Part shown: positions 34,375 to 43,300 of the stretch, one piece after another
Position numbering within the stretch: position 1 is the first letter of the stretch
Layout: every line of letters starts with the position of its first letter
NCBI GenBank assembly: GCA_026003335.1
Contig: BPHB01000002.1
Span: forward strand, 434,001-498,000
DNA: 64,000 nt
Direction: 5' to 3'
DNA from: Chitinophagales bacterium
Lineage (GTDB): Bacteria; Bacteroidota; Bacteroidia; Chitinophagales; CAIOSU01
Notes under the pieces: generated by a model
What the model saw: the letters and a program-made list of their open reading frames with translations, nothing else
The model's database searches: none
Told to the model about the DNA's origin: nothing
Made by a program: the position numbers and the translations under genes

Positions 34375-34506
34375 TTTTTATACTTTAGGTTTTTTAATCT
34401 TTATCTGATGGATGTACAATATAATAAAAAATAAAAAAACCAAAACCCAATTTTTATCAAAAGCTGCTTGCAATGTGAAAGAAATTTGGCTGAAGCATGC
34501 AGCAAA

Positions 34507-35325
34507 TCAGGCCGCTGAGTGACTCAAATCTTTATAAAATATTGCTTTCCTCAGCTTTTCCCCAATGCGATAAAAAATACCCATATGCCTGTTAACAGGG
34601 AGATAGATTCTCCACAGAACAGCAAAGAATAGCAGTAACATACGCAACGCCCATTCCGGAAGAGCGTTTATCAGGGGAATTCTGGCATCCATATATTTGA
34701 TCGTAAGGGCTCCAAGAGCCTTAGCGCAAACCCAATCGGCTTTGTGCGCAAATTGATCCTGAATCACATCAAAAACAAGGATAAATCTCCGCTCATCGGT
34801 GTTATTCCATGTTTCGTGAAAGTGTGCATCACTAAACATAAGCACCTTACCCTCCTGATGGCTTCGGGGTTCACCGTTTACCCGAATGCCGCAATCCATG
34901 TCTTTGCCGGGCACTCTCAGCCCGAGGTGGCAACGGATAATGGCGTTGGTTTCACCAATATGCGGTAGTACTCTGGAGCGGGGTTCAAGCACCGTGATGC
35001 CGGCAAAGGAAAGATTGGGTATTTGCCGCAGAATGGAAAAGGTTTTTGGAAACCTTAGACAGTTCTTATGATTTATCCAGCGAAAATTCATGAAATACAA
35101 ATTGCGCCACGCATCCGGAGAGGAGAGATAAGGCGGGTTGAGGTTTGTGGGCATCTCTTCTGTGCCATAAAGAAGGCCTCCTACTTCATTAATAATTTCC
35201 GGATATTTTACCTCCAGCTCCTTTACCCAAGGAAAATCCGCAGTGTTGAAGTAAGGAGGATGTTGTCCATTGTAGCTTTTCTCTTTTAGAAAATAATAAT
35301 CTGGCTCCAAAGCATATTCTTTCAT
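34507..35325 (-). CDS. Aspartyl/asparaginyl beta-hydroxylase-fold (LpxO-like) dioxygenase, copy 1
   Basis: The 272-residue protein has the AspH-type double-stranded beta-helix of Fe(II)/2-oxoglutarate dioxygenases. The core reads VLPHIGETN, IIRCHLGLRVPG, CGIRVNGEPR, EGKVLMFSD, then FHETWNN and ERRFILVFDV. The His of RCHLGL and the His of FHETWN match the two iron-ligand His of AspH, and the Arg residues of CGIRV and ERRF are candidates for 2-oxoglutarate contact. The family includes human AspH and the lipid A hydroxylase LpxO. The C-terminal segment (MLLLFFAVLWRIYLP) is hydrophobic, as in LpxO, suggesting a membrane-bound substrate. ATG 35325 is used because the longer frame begins TTG and this start aligns residue for residue with copy 2. 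Confidence 0.87.
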   Translation of the reverse strand: MKEYALEPDYYFLKEKSYNGQHPPYFNTADFPWVKELEVKYPEIINEVGGLLYGTEEMPTNLNPPYLSSPDAWRNLYFMNFRWINHKNCLRFPKTFSILRQIPNLSFAGITVLEPRSRVLPHIGETNAIIRCHLGLRVPGKDMDCGIRVNGEPRSHQEGKVLMFSDAHFHETWNNTDERRFILVFDVIQDQFAHKADWVCAKALGALTIKYMDARIPLINALPEWALRMLLLFFAVLWRIYLPVNRHMGIFYRIGEKLRKAIFYKDLSHSAA

Positions 35326-35502
35326 AAATGGCAAAGTACAATATCAACTTAACCTTTGAAAATAATAAAAACCAGTCGTTGAGATTGACCCTCTCTCGTG
35401 GTAATCTAAACTGCTAATTTATCTATTTCTACAGCACCATCAGATAACTGTAGTCATTCCCAGGATGATTTTCAATACTTTAAATTTACCCTTTTTCAGA
35501 CT

Positions 35503-36273
35503 ATGTTGAAGCATTACGGGGAGCCCCCTATTTTTTTACTTAAGGAAAATTTTTACGCGGGCAAGCATCCTTGTTTTTACAATCCGGAAACCTTTCCCTG
35601 GGTAAAAGAGGTGGAGCAGCAGTGGGAGGTCATCCGGGAAGAGATCATGGAATATCTCCGTGCAGGAAAAAATATTGAGGGGTTATCGAGCTACACGCCT
35701 CCGGATTTGTCCCAGCCGACCGCATGGAAAAATCTGTATTTCATGAATTTTCTCTGGATACAGTATAAAAATTGCCGAAAATTTCCAAAAACCTGGAATA
35801 TTCTCAGGAAAATACCCGGTGTCACGTTTGCGGCCATCGGCATTCTGGAGCCCCATTCCAGAATATTGCCCCACTATGGAGATACTAATATCAATCTGCG
35901 CTGTCATATGGGAATTCAAATTCCTGCCAACTATCCGGTTTGCGGAATTCAGGTAGGTAGTGAAGCCCGTGGGTGGGAAGAAGGTAAAGTGCTCATGTTC
36001 AGTGATTGCCACCGACATACTACCTGGAATGATTCAGACGAGCGCAGAATCATTGTAGGGTTTGATGTGATAAAAGAAGGGTATGAAACACAACGCACGT
36101 GGTTGTGCGCTCAGTTTCTGGGTGCCCAGACGCTGCGCTTTATTGACTCCTACATTCCCTTTCTGGAAAAAACTCCGCTGTCTGTTCTCAAGCCTTTGCA
36201 CAAGCTGTTTTCAGCACTCTGGTTTGTGTATCTCCCGATACAGGCACGCGTAACGAATTTTTTGCTTGCATAA
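35503..36273 (+). CDS. Aspartyl/asparaginyl beta-hydroxylase-fold (LpxO-like) dioxygenase, copy 2
   Basis: A 256-residue paralogue of the divergent copy, sharing the N-terminal pattern (EP..FLLKENFYAGKHP against EP..YFLKEKSYNGQHP) and FPKTW/FPKTF. Iron ligands are conserved: His135 in RCHMGI and His172 in CHRHTTWN. The Arg of CGIRV in copy 1 is Gln150 here (CGIQV), a possible difference at the 2-oxoglutarate or substrate site; the other Arg (ERRIIVGFDV) is kept. A hydrophobic C-terminal stretch (LFSALWFVYLP) is again present. The two genes are divergent with about 177 bp between starts and each heads an arm containing radical SAM genes. An oxygen-dependent hydroxylation of a membrane lipid or peptide is inferred. 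Confidence 0.87.
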   Translation: MLKHYGEPPIFLLKENFYAGKHPCFYNPETFPWVKEVEQQWEVIREEIMEYLRAGKNIEGLSSYTPPDLSQPTAWKNLYFMNFLWIQYKNCRKFPKTWNILRKIPGVTFAAIGILEPHSRILPHYGDTNINLRCHMGIQIPANYPVCGIQVGSEARGWEEGKVLMFSDCHRHTTWNDSDERRIIVGFDVIKEGYETQRTWLCAQFLGAQTLRFIDSYIPFLEKTPLSVLKPLHKLFSALWFVYLPIQARVTNFLLA

Positions 36274-36370
36274 ATTGCCAAACGGCAAGGGTATTTCCCT
36301 GCCAGAGAATAACAGTATGAAAATAATCTTATTTTACCTTAGTTTGCAGCTATTGAATCCACTGATGGCA

Positions 36371-37750
36371 ATGAAAATACTGTTTCTCAATCTTCCGTCA
36401 GAAATACTGGTTGTGCGCAGATATATGTGTTCATCCTTTGCTGAAACTTTTTTATTTCCTCCACACGACCTGGTAGCTCTGGCTGGGGCAGCTCGCAGCA
36501 TTCCCGGTGTTCAGGTATTCTTTTTGGATGCTGTAGCGGAGCGGAAAAATCTCCATGCAGTTATCCATCAAATCCAGAGTTGTGGACCTGATATCGTAGT
36601 GTCTATAATAAGCTTTGAGCTTTATGAACAGGATGTGCTGACCGTGAAAAAGCTAAAAGAACGTTTTCCTGAAAAAACATTTGTCCTCTTTGGGCATTAT
36701 CCTACACATTTCCCGGAAGATACCTTACACTATTCGGGAGCCGATATGATTATGCTGGGAGAGCCTGATGAAATATTGCTGAATGTGCTTTCCCGTTTGC
36801 AAAAAGGAGAACATCCCGACAATGTGGATGGGGTAGCCACGCGGAAGGAATTAAATATGATACGCGTAAACGGCAATAAAATGCGCGTACCTCATCCTGA
36901 AGCACTGCCGCTTCCGGCCTACGATTTGCTTGTATCAGAACTTTATTCTGAGCCGTTCATGCCTCGTCCTTTTGGTCTTATACAAACTGCCCGTGGATGC
37001 CCCTATCAGTGCAACTATTGCGTGCATTCCTTCGGTACCAAGCTTACTGCTCTCAGCCCGGAAAAGGTTTTTGAACATATTCTCCTGCTGAAGCGCCTGC
37101 ATGGCATCCGGGCACTGCGGTTTATTGATGATACTTTCACCGTGAATCCGGCAAGGGTGATTGAAATCTGCAGATTGATTATTGAAAACAAGATAAACAT
37201 TCAATGGACCTGTTTGGCCCGTGCCGATACGCTGAATGAAGAAATGCTTGGCTGGATGAAACGCGCTGGATGTGTCAGACTCAACATCGGCATGGAATCA
37301 GGCAGCCAGCACATATTGGACTTCCTGAACAAAGGCATAAGGGTGGAAAAGGCGCTTGATCAGTTGAAAAATGTCAGAAAAACGGGTATGGAAATGATGG
37401 GTTTTTTTCTGACTGGCGTACCGGGAGAAACCGAAAAGGATATTCAGGAAAGTGTGGATTTTGCTCACGATGCTGGCTTTCACTATGTGGTGGTTGATAC
37501 CTTAAAGGTCTATCCGGGAACCCCGTTATTCAACAAGGTAAGTGAGTTAGTAGACTTTTCCTTACTGCCCTACCGCAATGAATTTAAAGACCCTGCTTTT
37601 GTTCGCATGGCTCGCAACCACCGTAGCTTGTTCTACCGAAAATTTTATTTCTCTTTACGCTACCTGCACAGAACCCCTATAAAAAATATTTTGAGGCCTA
37701 GACAAATCAAACACGGAATACAATATGTAAAATCCAAGGTTTCTGCCTGA
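36371..37750 (+). CDS. Cobalamin-binding-domain radical SAM protein (rSAM-E)
   Basis: The 459-residue protein has an N-terminal B12-binding-type domain (KILFLNLPSEILVVRRYMCS, PHDLVALAGAARSIPGVQVF, VLFGHYPTHFPED, MLGEPDEILLNV). Its radical SAM motif is at Cys210/Cys214/Cys217 (ARGCPYQCNYC). LRFIDDTFTVNPARV, WTCLARADTLNEEML, RLNIGMESGSQHIL and FFLTGVPGETEKDI are standard for the superfamily. It is not part of the tandem triplet: the QMWGTRYY and GTRSEAID blocks are absent. The start is uncertain. Met codons also exist at 36266 (overlapping the dioxygenase stop), 36317 and 36365; 36371 matches the family's MKILFLN start. It is followed by the GT-C-like gene. Confidence 0.88.
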   Translation: MKILFLNLPSEILVVRRYMCSSFAETFLFPPHDLVALAGAARSIPGVQVFFLDAVAERKNLHAVIHQIQSCGPDIVVSIISFELYEQDVLTVKKLKERFPEKTFVLFGHYPTHFPEDTLHYSGADMIMLGEPDEILLNVLSRLQKGEHPDNVDGVATRKELNMIRVNGNKMRVPHPEALPLPAYDLLVSELYSEPFMPRPFGLIQTARGCPYQCNYCVHSFGTKLTALSPEKVFEHILLLKRLHGIRALRFIDDTFTVNPARVIEICRLIIENKINIQWTCLARADTLNEEMLGWMKRAGCVRLNIGMESGSQHILDFLNKGIRVEKALDQLKNVRKTGMEMMGFFLTGVPGETEKDIQESVDFAHDAGFHYVVVDTLKVYPGTPLFNKVSELVDFSLLPYRNEFKDPAFVRMARNHRSLFYRKFYFSLRYLHRTPIKNILRPRQIKHGIQYVKSKVSA

Positions 37751-37793
37751 GTCCGCCCCTGTTTAGTAGTATCACCGGATGTTTATGCGCCTT

Positions 37794-39386
37794 ATGAAAA
37801 AAAAATATCTGTCATTCCTTATTCCCCTCCTTCTTTGCTTTCTGCTTTTTGGCATTTTAGGATCTTTCTATTCGGATTATGATACCCTCATCTATTTAAT
37901 AGGGTATGGAATTTATACCGACTACCCTTTTCATGATTTTATAATTGATACCTATTTCCTTATCGGACCATATGTGGCCTTCATAAATTCCAGGTTTCCA
38001 GAATTGCAATTTCTTGACATATTCTCCCTTACAATGAACATAGCTGCAATTACCGTTTTAGGCAGCATAGTATTTAAAAAGCTGATAGTACGGCAATACC
38101 AGCCGTTATTTTACTTTACATATTTTCTGATTTTCATAATACTCTTCAGTGACCATATCCTTAATCTTAACACCACCCGGATTGTTTTTCTGGGTATGGC
38201 TGGAGTGTTGATGCTTGATTATTTCGTTCGTAGTAGGTCATGGAGGCACTATTTCGCCTTTTGCAGCTCCATCATTTTACTATCATTGTTACGCCTGGAC
38301 GCAGCCCTGCTGAGCGCAGTGATTTACACACTGTTTATCCTCACGCTGGGAACATTCAGATCATATAGAATAATACCGCTTATCATTACTCTATTTGTAT
38401 TTGCTTTGTTCCACTTCTTGGTTGTCAACTTTACCAGTGAAGCGAAACAAATGTTTTATTATAGCGAACTTGATATGTTTGACAGGAATAATATTGCTTA
38501 TAGCAGGCTATCCGAACAGGATGCTTTGGTAATATCCTTACTGCGATATCAAATTTTTGACACTTATCATTTCTCTCGTGAGTTCGTCAATAAAGTTATT
38601 GATTACAACATAAATCCTTTTTTAAACGGGATTTTACCAAGAAACTTTATATCCACTTTTAAAGAATCGCTCAGTGATTATCGCAATGTTATGCCTCTGC
38701 TCATTACAGCAGTATTATTGAGCATCATTTACTTGGGTACTTCATGCACCCGTCTAAAACATAAGCTCTTCGTTGGATTTTATTTATTTCTTCCATTGCT
38801 GATCAACCTTTACATCATCACACCTACCCGATTTCTAGCCCCCTATTACACCTTGGTTATTTTAATTACCTTAATTAACATCAAGGGGGAAATCCTGGAG
38901 AACTATAAATTTATAATTCTGTTGATAGTGACTTTTGGGCTCAGCCTCAGATCTCTCATGTTATTACATCTTTTTTATACTCAACATGTATCACAGAGCA
39001 CATTGTTTCAGAACAAACTGGATGCCCTGGAGGCTGTCCATCAGGGGCAACCGATTATACTGGAGCGCTTTGCGCCTGAAAACGATTTCCCCAATCCGCT
39101 GGATAAGATGAAAAGAAGAAATATGGCATTCCTAAATATGTTTTATCTGGCATCCTTTGAATGTTATCAATCCAGATGGAAAAGGCTCTGCCAGTGTAAT
39201 CCGCTTTCACTTCGGGAAAAAATGAGTTATATCGCCAACCAGCAGGTGCCCTTTGTTTCGGTTGATTTCATTTTACCTGTTTATGAAAAATATTTTTGTG
39301 AGATGTATGGACTTACCATCCGATTTACTAAGCAACAGAATCTCATGAAGAGGTGGAATGTTTACAAAGTTGAACTTTCCCATTAA
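37794..39386 (+). CDS. Polytopic membrane protein, probable GT-C-fold glycosyltransferase
   Basis: A 530-residue protein with about ten to twelve membrane helices. After the first helix comes a loop SDYDTLIYLIGYGIYTDYPF followed by HDF, very like the PMT_2/GT39/GT83 pattern in which acidic residues are followed by a 'G.lPYrDf' segment in the first periplasmic loop. GT-C enzymes such as ArnT take the sugar from polyprenyl phosphate on the periplasmic side. The C-terminal 130 residues are soluble and contain CYQSRWKRLCQCNPL. Family membership is a pattern-level call with no characterised relative recognised. Base composition is clearly more AT-rich than the neighbours, as is the 600 bp that follow, suggesting later acquisition. 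An alternative ATG is at 37779. Confidence 0.6.
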   Translation: MKKKYLSFLIPLLLCFLLFGILGSFYSDYDTLIYLIGYGIYTDYPFHDFIIDTYFLIGPYVAFINSRFPELQFLDIFSLTMNIAAITVLGSIVFKKLIVRQYQPLFYFTYFLIFIILFSDHILNLNTTRIVFLGMAGVLMLDYFVRSRSWRHYFAFCSSIILLSLLRLDAALLSAVIYTLFILTLGTFRSYRIIPLIITLFVFALFHFLVVNFTSEAKQMFYYSELDMFDRNNIAYSRLSEQDALVISLLRYQIFDTYHFSREFVNKVIDYNINPFLNGILPRNFISTFKESLSDYRNVMPLLITAVLLSIIYLGTSCTRLKHKLFVGFYLFLPLLINLYIITPTRFLAPYYTLVILITLINIKGEILENYKFIILLIVTFGLSLRSLMLLHLFYTQHVSQSTLFQNKLDALEAVHQGQPIILERFAPENDFPNPLDKMKRRNMAFLNMFYLASFECYQSRWKRLCQCNPLSLREKMSYIANQQVPFVSVDFILPVYEKYFCEMYGLTIRFTKQQNLMKRWNVYKVELSH

Positions 39387-39986
39387 TTGCCCTTTTTAAA
39401 GTCTTCTGCTTTTTAAGCAAAATTATTTTAGTGATTAAAAAATTTCCTTCGCATTATTCATACTTTGATGCTCCTGCAAAAACACAAGCTGTATTTCTCC
39501 GCTAATGAATATGCTTTCCCTTATTAATTATAAAAAGTTTCTTATACATTTTTCCCGGTTTTTTAAAAATCTACGCTTCACGCATTTCCTGACATCCGGA
39601 AGAAACGGAGGAAACACTTACGGAAACCGTCCGATTTTTTAAGGTACTAAAGCCATCTCATGTTTTCTTTACTCGTATAGTACCTCTGCCAGTCGTGGAA
39701 ATATTTTAAAAAAAGCGTCCATACCGGTGAATAAGCACCCGGTATCCGGTAATGGTACATGCGCAGGGAAACCGGACACTGCGATTATATAATTCCAGGC
39801 ACGTCAGCTGAATTGATGGATACGTATTTCAGAAAAGCCTTCACTAACTTCTATATATGCTCTGCTGCCATGAAGAACTATCTTTCATTGTTTACCCATC
39901 TTTCCTTTGTAGCCCAAAGAATTTCCATTTTTCTAAAAATGACTTTAGGCAAACCGGTGTTTAAATAAAAACCCTGCGGGCAATGT
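39387..39986 (+). other. AT-rich intergenic stretch without a supported gene
   Basis: About 600 bp separate the membrane protein from the OmpA-family gene. I find no convincing gene. A frame from ATG 39505 runs about 45 codons and continues past two stops to about 39825 with protein-like composition (for example KKASIPVNKHPVSGNG), which could be gene debris, but I recognise no family. A short hairpin TGCTT/AAGCA at 39407-39419 follows the upstream stop and is followed by a T-containing run, so a weak terminator is possible. This is the longest truly gene-free stretch in the window. Confidence 0.4.
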
Positions 39987-41999
39987 TTACTTCTTCAATA
40001 TCTCAAACTCAACCCTACGATTGAGCTGCCTGCCTTCCTCGGTGTCATTTGTAGCCACAGGCCTTGTTTCTCCATAGCCTTTGGCCACCAGGCGTGAGGG
40101 CGAAATGCCTTGTTTAATGAGATAATCCACTACGGCTTTTGCCCGGTTTTGGGAAAGAGCAAGATTGTAGCTGTCACTCCCCCGGTCATCTGTATGTCCG
40201 GAAAGTTCTATCACCACACGCGGGCTGGATTTTAAAAATTCTACCACCCTGTTAAGCTCCGGGTATGATTCAGGGCGAAGGGTTGCCTTGTCATAGTCAA
40301 AGAATATGTTGTTCAGGCGCACAATTTCTCCTACCTCTATCGGAGCAAGGTAAAGATCTTTGCGCACTTCCTTGTATTCCTCTATTTGTGTGAGGTCCAG
40401 ATTATCGGATATGGATATATATCCTTCTGCCGCAGCTCGTATTCCAAAAAACCGTCCATAGGGGAGTGTTATTTTATAAGCTCCCGTCTCCGGCTCAGAA
40501 CGGGCAATACCTGCTTCTTCACCACCGGGCAACACTTCATAAACAATACTGGCATTACCGATAGGTTTGTTATTTTTTTTGTTGTAAACGTTTCCGTAAA
40601 CCAACACTACCGGTTCAGGACGCACCTCCTTGGGCAGGCGAATACGGAAAATGTCTGTTGCACCAATTGCATTTTTGGAAGAAACAAAATAAGCATAATC
40701 ACCTGCAGCAGGAATGCGATAATAGGCATCCATACCTGGGGTGTTGATGCCGCTGCCCAGGTTAACAGGCTCACTCCAGTTTGTCCAGGTGGAATCCTGA
40801 CGTTTGGCCATAAACACATCATAGCTACCAAAACCGCTTCTGCCGTTTGTGGAAAAATAAAGCGTTTTACCATCTGAAGCGAGAAAAGGGCTGGCTTCGT
40901 CCCCAGCTGAATTTACACTGCCCAGATTTACAGGCTCGCTCCACCTTATCTCATCTATACGATGACTTACATAGATATCTCTTGCACCACGGGCATCATC
41001 CCGCTCAACGGTCATCAGCAAAGACTTACCATCGCTTGTGAGGCTGATTTCCATGTAGGGTGCTCGGTTGTAAAAGTTGTCAATCTTCAGATTGCGGGGA
41101 AACTCCCATCCCTTCTTTCCTCTGACAGATATAGACACTCCGCCTGCCGTAGAACCGTCTTTAAAATATTGATTGCCCAGCAGCAGTGTATTCCCATCCG
41201 GGGTTACTGAACACACAAAATTGTGGTGCTCATTATTCAACGGATAACCTACGTTTACGGCTGGTTTCCAGTTTCCGCTGGCATCCTGCTCTGTAAACCA
41301 GATATCATCATTATCGCCCAGATCCATGCCGTAGTTTTCCGGATGATTTTTCCGAACAAAAAAGAGGCTTTTCCCGTCCGGTGAAATCACCGGTTGCGCT
41401 TCCGCATAAATGGAGTTAATAGCGCTACCCAGATTTTCCGCCTCGGAATCAAAAACAAGGTCGGGCACGGTATGGATAATGGCTTCAATGGGCGTCTCGC
41501 TGTCAGAAAGGGCAATGGCATCAATCTGGTTTTTACCGGCAACCAGTGAAGGATTCAGTTCCACGCGCACCCCTGTCACCTTGTAAGCAGTGAGCGGAAA
41601 GGTTATCCTGAAAGTGCGGCAGGTTTCCTGCACGGCTGGTGAAGGGCCGCTGAAAACCTCATGCCGGCTGCCGTCTTCAGCAAGAAGATATATTTTAGTA
41701 ATCGTACCGGGATTAAGGTTTTCAAACACAGCCACTTGAGCTGCCTGCATTGGCCTGGCAAAGCCTACTTCAATAAATTCAGACTTAGATTCCGTATCTG
41801 CGGGCATCCACGCACAAAAACAGTCTCCACACTGCGGCATCACTTCAGGCTTGCCCATTATTTGTATAGCAGCATTATTCTTCTCTCCGGCCTGCGAACT
41901 GAATGCTATTACCCTTGTTGCGTATTGTATATCTTGCGCCTGCCCCGTAACGACCGTAATTATTACAGCACAAAACAGTGACAATCTTCTCTGAAACAT
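39987..41999 (-). CDS. OmpA-family outer membrane protein with PD40 beta-propeller repeats
   Basis: A 670-residue protein with signal peptide (ending TVVTGQAQ), an N-terminal carbohydrate/discoidin-like beta domain ([20 protein letters not shown]), PD40/WD40-like propeller repeats around residues 200-450 ([60 protein letters not shown]), a CarboxypepD_reg-like segment ([15 protein letters not shown]), and a C-terminal OmpA domain. The OmpA motif [20 protein letters not shown], followed by [11 protein letters not shown], carries the Asp and Arg that bind diaminopimelate in peptidoglycan. Proteins of this build are common in Bacteroidota and tether the outer membrane to the cell wall; some work with T9SS/gliding components. 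ATG 41999 gives the signal peptide; the longer frame starts with TTG. Confidence 0.92.
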   Translation of the reverse strand: MFQRRLSLFCAVIITVVTGQAQDIQYATRVIAFSSQAGEKNNAAIQIMGKPEVMPQCGDCFCAWMPADTESKSEFIEVGFARPMQAAQVAVFENLNPGTITKIYLLAEDGSRHEVFSGPSPAVQETCRTFRITFPLTAYKVTGVRVELNPSLVAGKNQIDAIALSDSETPIEAIIHTVPDLVFDSEAENLGSAINSIYAEAQPVISPDGKSLFFVRKNHPENYGMDLGDNDDIWFTEQDASGNWKPAVNVGYPLNNEHHNFVCSVTPDGNTLLLGNQYFKDGSTAGGVSISVRGKKGWEFPRNLKIDNFYNRAPYMEISLTSDGKSLLMTVERDDARGARDIYVSHRIDEIRWSEPVNLGSVNSAGDEASPFLASDGKTLYFSTNGRSGFGSYDVFMAKRQDSTWTNWSEPVNLGSGINTPGMDAYYRIPAAGDYAYFVSSKNAIGATDIFRIRLPKEVRPEPVVLVYGNVYNKKNNKPIGNASIVYEVLPGGEEAGIARSEPETGAYKITLPYGRFFGIRAAAEGYISISDNLDLTQIEEYKEVRKDLYLAPIEVGEIVRLNNIFFDYDKATLRPESYPELNRVVEFLKSSPRVVIELSGHTDDRGSDSYNLALSQNRAKAVVDYLIKQGISPSRLVAKGYGETRPVATNDTEEGRQLNRRVEFEILKK

Positions 42000-42060
42000 A
42001 GGCCTTATCAATGCTGATTAATCAGGTTACAGTATATACCATGCAGTTGCCAGGGCCTGG

Positions 42061-42501
42061 TCAGGGAATCCACCGCTCCCATGGCACTCCGGCAACCACA
42101 GCAATAAGAGCAAAGGAATAAGCTATTAATTCCCTTCTGAACCGCGTCCTATCCAGAGACGCTTTTTTTGCCCAAACCCGACCGACCGTAATAAAGGCAA
42201 TGGCAACCAACATGAGGGTGACATGCTCCACAGCCCAGAACCTGAGGGTGTCATCACCCATGGCCTTTGAAAAATCGCTTAAGGCTGATTTTATCACGGG
42301 ACTGATCGCATACAATATCAGTCCGAGCAGCAACTGCACATGTGCTGTTATCAGCACAGCCAGAGAAAAACTATTGTCTATAGCACGATATGGCTTTTTT
42401 AAACTGTAACCAATAATGCCTCGTATTACAATTATCACCAGCAAAAGCAGCAGCACATAACGCACTACCGAATGTGTATGAAGAATAGCTGGATACATCA
42501 T
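42061..42501 (-). CDS. Small four-helix membrane protein, 'cytochrome b-like' family of Bacteroidota
   Basis: A 146-residue protein with four predicted membrane helices. Histidines lie in or near helices (ILHTHSVVRYV, LITAHVQLLLG, VEHVTLMLV), which is why such proteins are often labelled cytochrome b; haem binding is not demonstrated. No domain beyond this is recognised. It stands alone about 60 bp upstream of the OmpA-family gene on the same strand. Function unknown. Confidence 0.7.
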   Translation of the reverse strand: MMYPAILHTHSVVRYVLLLLLVIIVIRGIIGYSLKKPYRAIDNSFSLAVLITAHVQLLLGLILYAISPVIKSALSDFSKAMGDDTLRFWAVEHVTLMLVAIAFITVGRVWAKKASLDRTRFRRELIAYSFALIAVVAGVPWERWIP

Positions 42502-42585
42502 TTATCTTGCGAAAGTAGCGTATTTTCTCTATTGACAAAACATGGATGCTACCGCCCCTTCAATCACAAAATACAGGTGCTTTTT

Positions 42586-43218
42586 TCAGTCAAAGTCAAA
42601 CAGATAGCCCAAAGAAACCGTCACCGTACGATTGGTGTGCCAACGACTGCCATAGCGCTCGTAATTACGCAGGCCAAGTCCATAACGCAGTTCAATCCGT
42701 ATAGGCTTGTAGTGTATCCCACAGGCGAAATTCCATCCATAATCCATCGAGCGGGTATCTTCCCGTAGCTTTATCTCACCTTCTTCACGCGATCGGCTAT
42801 CTCCCTGAGTGAAGCGTGCAAGCATAAGAAACCCGATATAGGGGCCTGTGCTGACAAATGGAGATAAATTTTCACGACTCCACACAAACTTGGGCAACAC
42901 CGTGGTTTCCACGTAATAAAAGTTTTCCCACTTGAATTGATTGCCCTTATGGATCTGTGATCCCTTCTGGCTGAAAAGAATATCCTGCTGCACTGATAAC
43001 CATTCTTTAATTATGAAATCTAACTGTGCTCCCGCACTGAAACCCAGATTTAAGCGAATGGTAGTATCCAGATTGGAAACATACGAAAGGCTCCAGCCAG
43101 CTTTGGGACCTACCGCAAACTGAGCGAATACCGTTTGAGATGCCCACAGCAGAACCACCGCAGATAAAGTACTGACTACAAGGAACGATTTCATCCAGCA
43201 AAGATTTTTCTGTTTCAT
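42586..43218 (-). CDS. PorT-like outer membrane beta-barrel protein
   Basis: A 210-residue protein with a signal peptide (about 1-32, ending QTVFAQ) followed by alternating beta strands: FAVGPKAGWSLSYVSN, LGFSAGAQLDFIIKEWLSVQ, QDILFSQKGSQ, FSTGPYIGFLMLA-like and RIELRYGLGLRNYE. It ends YLFDFD with a terminal aromatic, as in beta-barrels. This is the outer-membrane-beta-barrel (OMP_b-brl_2/PorT-like) type common in Bacteroidota; a ligand or transport role cannot be read. ATG 43218 is used, the longer frame starting TTG. It is divergent from the DUF1028 gene, with about 80 bp between. Confidence 0.82.
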   Translation of the reverse strand: MKQKNLCWMKSFLVVSTLSAVVLLWASQTVFAQFAVGPKAGWSLSYVSNLDTTIRLNLGFSAGAQLDFIIKEWLSVQQDILFSQKGSQIHKGNQFKWENFYYVETTVLPKFVWSRENLSPFVSTGPYIGFLMLARFTQGDSRSREEGEIKLREDTRSMDYGWNFACGIHYKPIRIELRYGLGLRNYERYGSRWHTNRTVTVSLGYLFDFD

Positions 43219-43300
43219 TACAGGCCGCAAAGTATTAATTTTTTTGAGTTGAAAAAAGTCTGACGCATGGATACAAGCAGTCTGTTATCTATCTTACAGT

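Noticed and set aside
34375-34506. Promoter upstream of rSAM-D (TTTTGG followed by TATATTG)
   Set aside because: The spacing is about 17 bases and the -7 element is one base short of TAnnTTTG; in an A/T-rich stretch this is likely chance.
29635-37750. The radical SAM genes as a simple hopanoid methylase or bacteriochlorophyll (BchE) set
   Set aside because: No hopanoid cyclase, chlorophyll or other pathway genes are nearby, and three tandem copies with shared tails do not fit those single-gene enzymes.
39505-39830. Possible pseudogene (frame with residues like SGRNGGN and PVSGNG)
   Set aside because: The resemblance to any protein family, including ribosomal uL2, is too weak; kept only as a note on the gene-free stretch.
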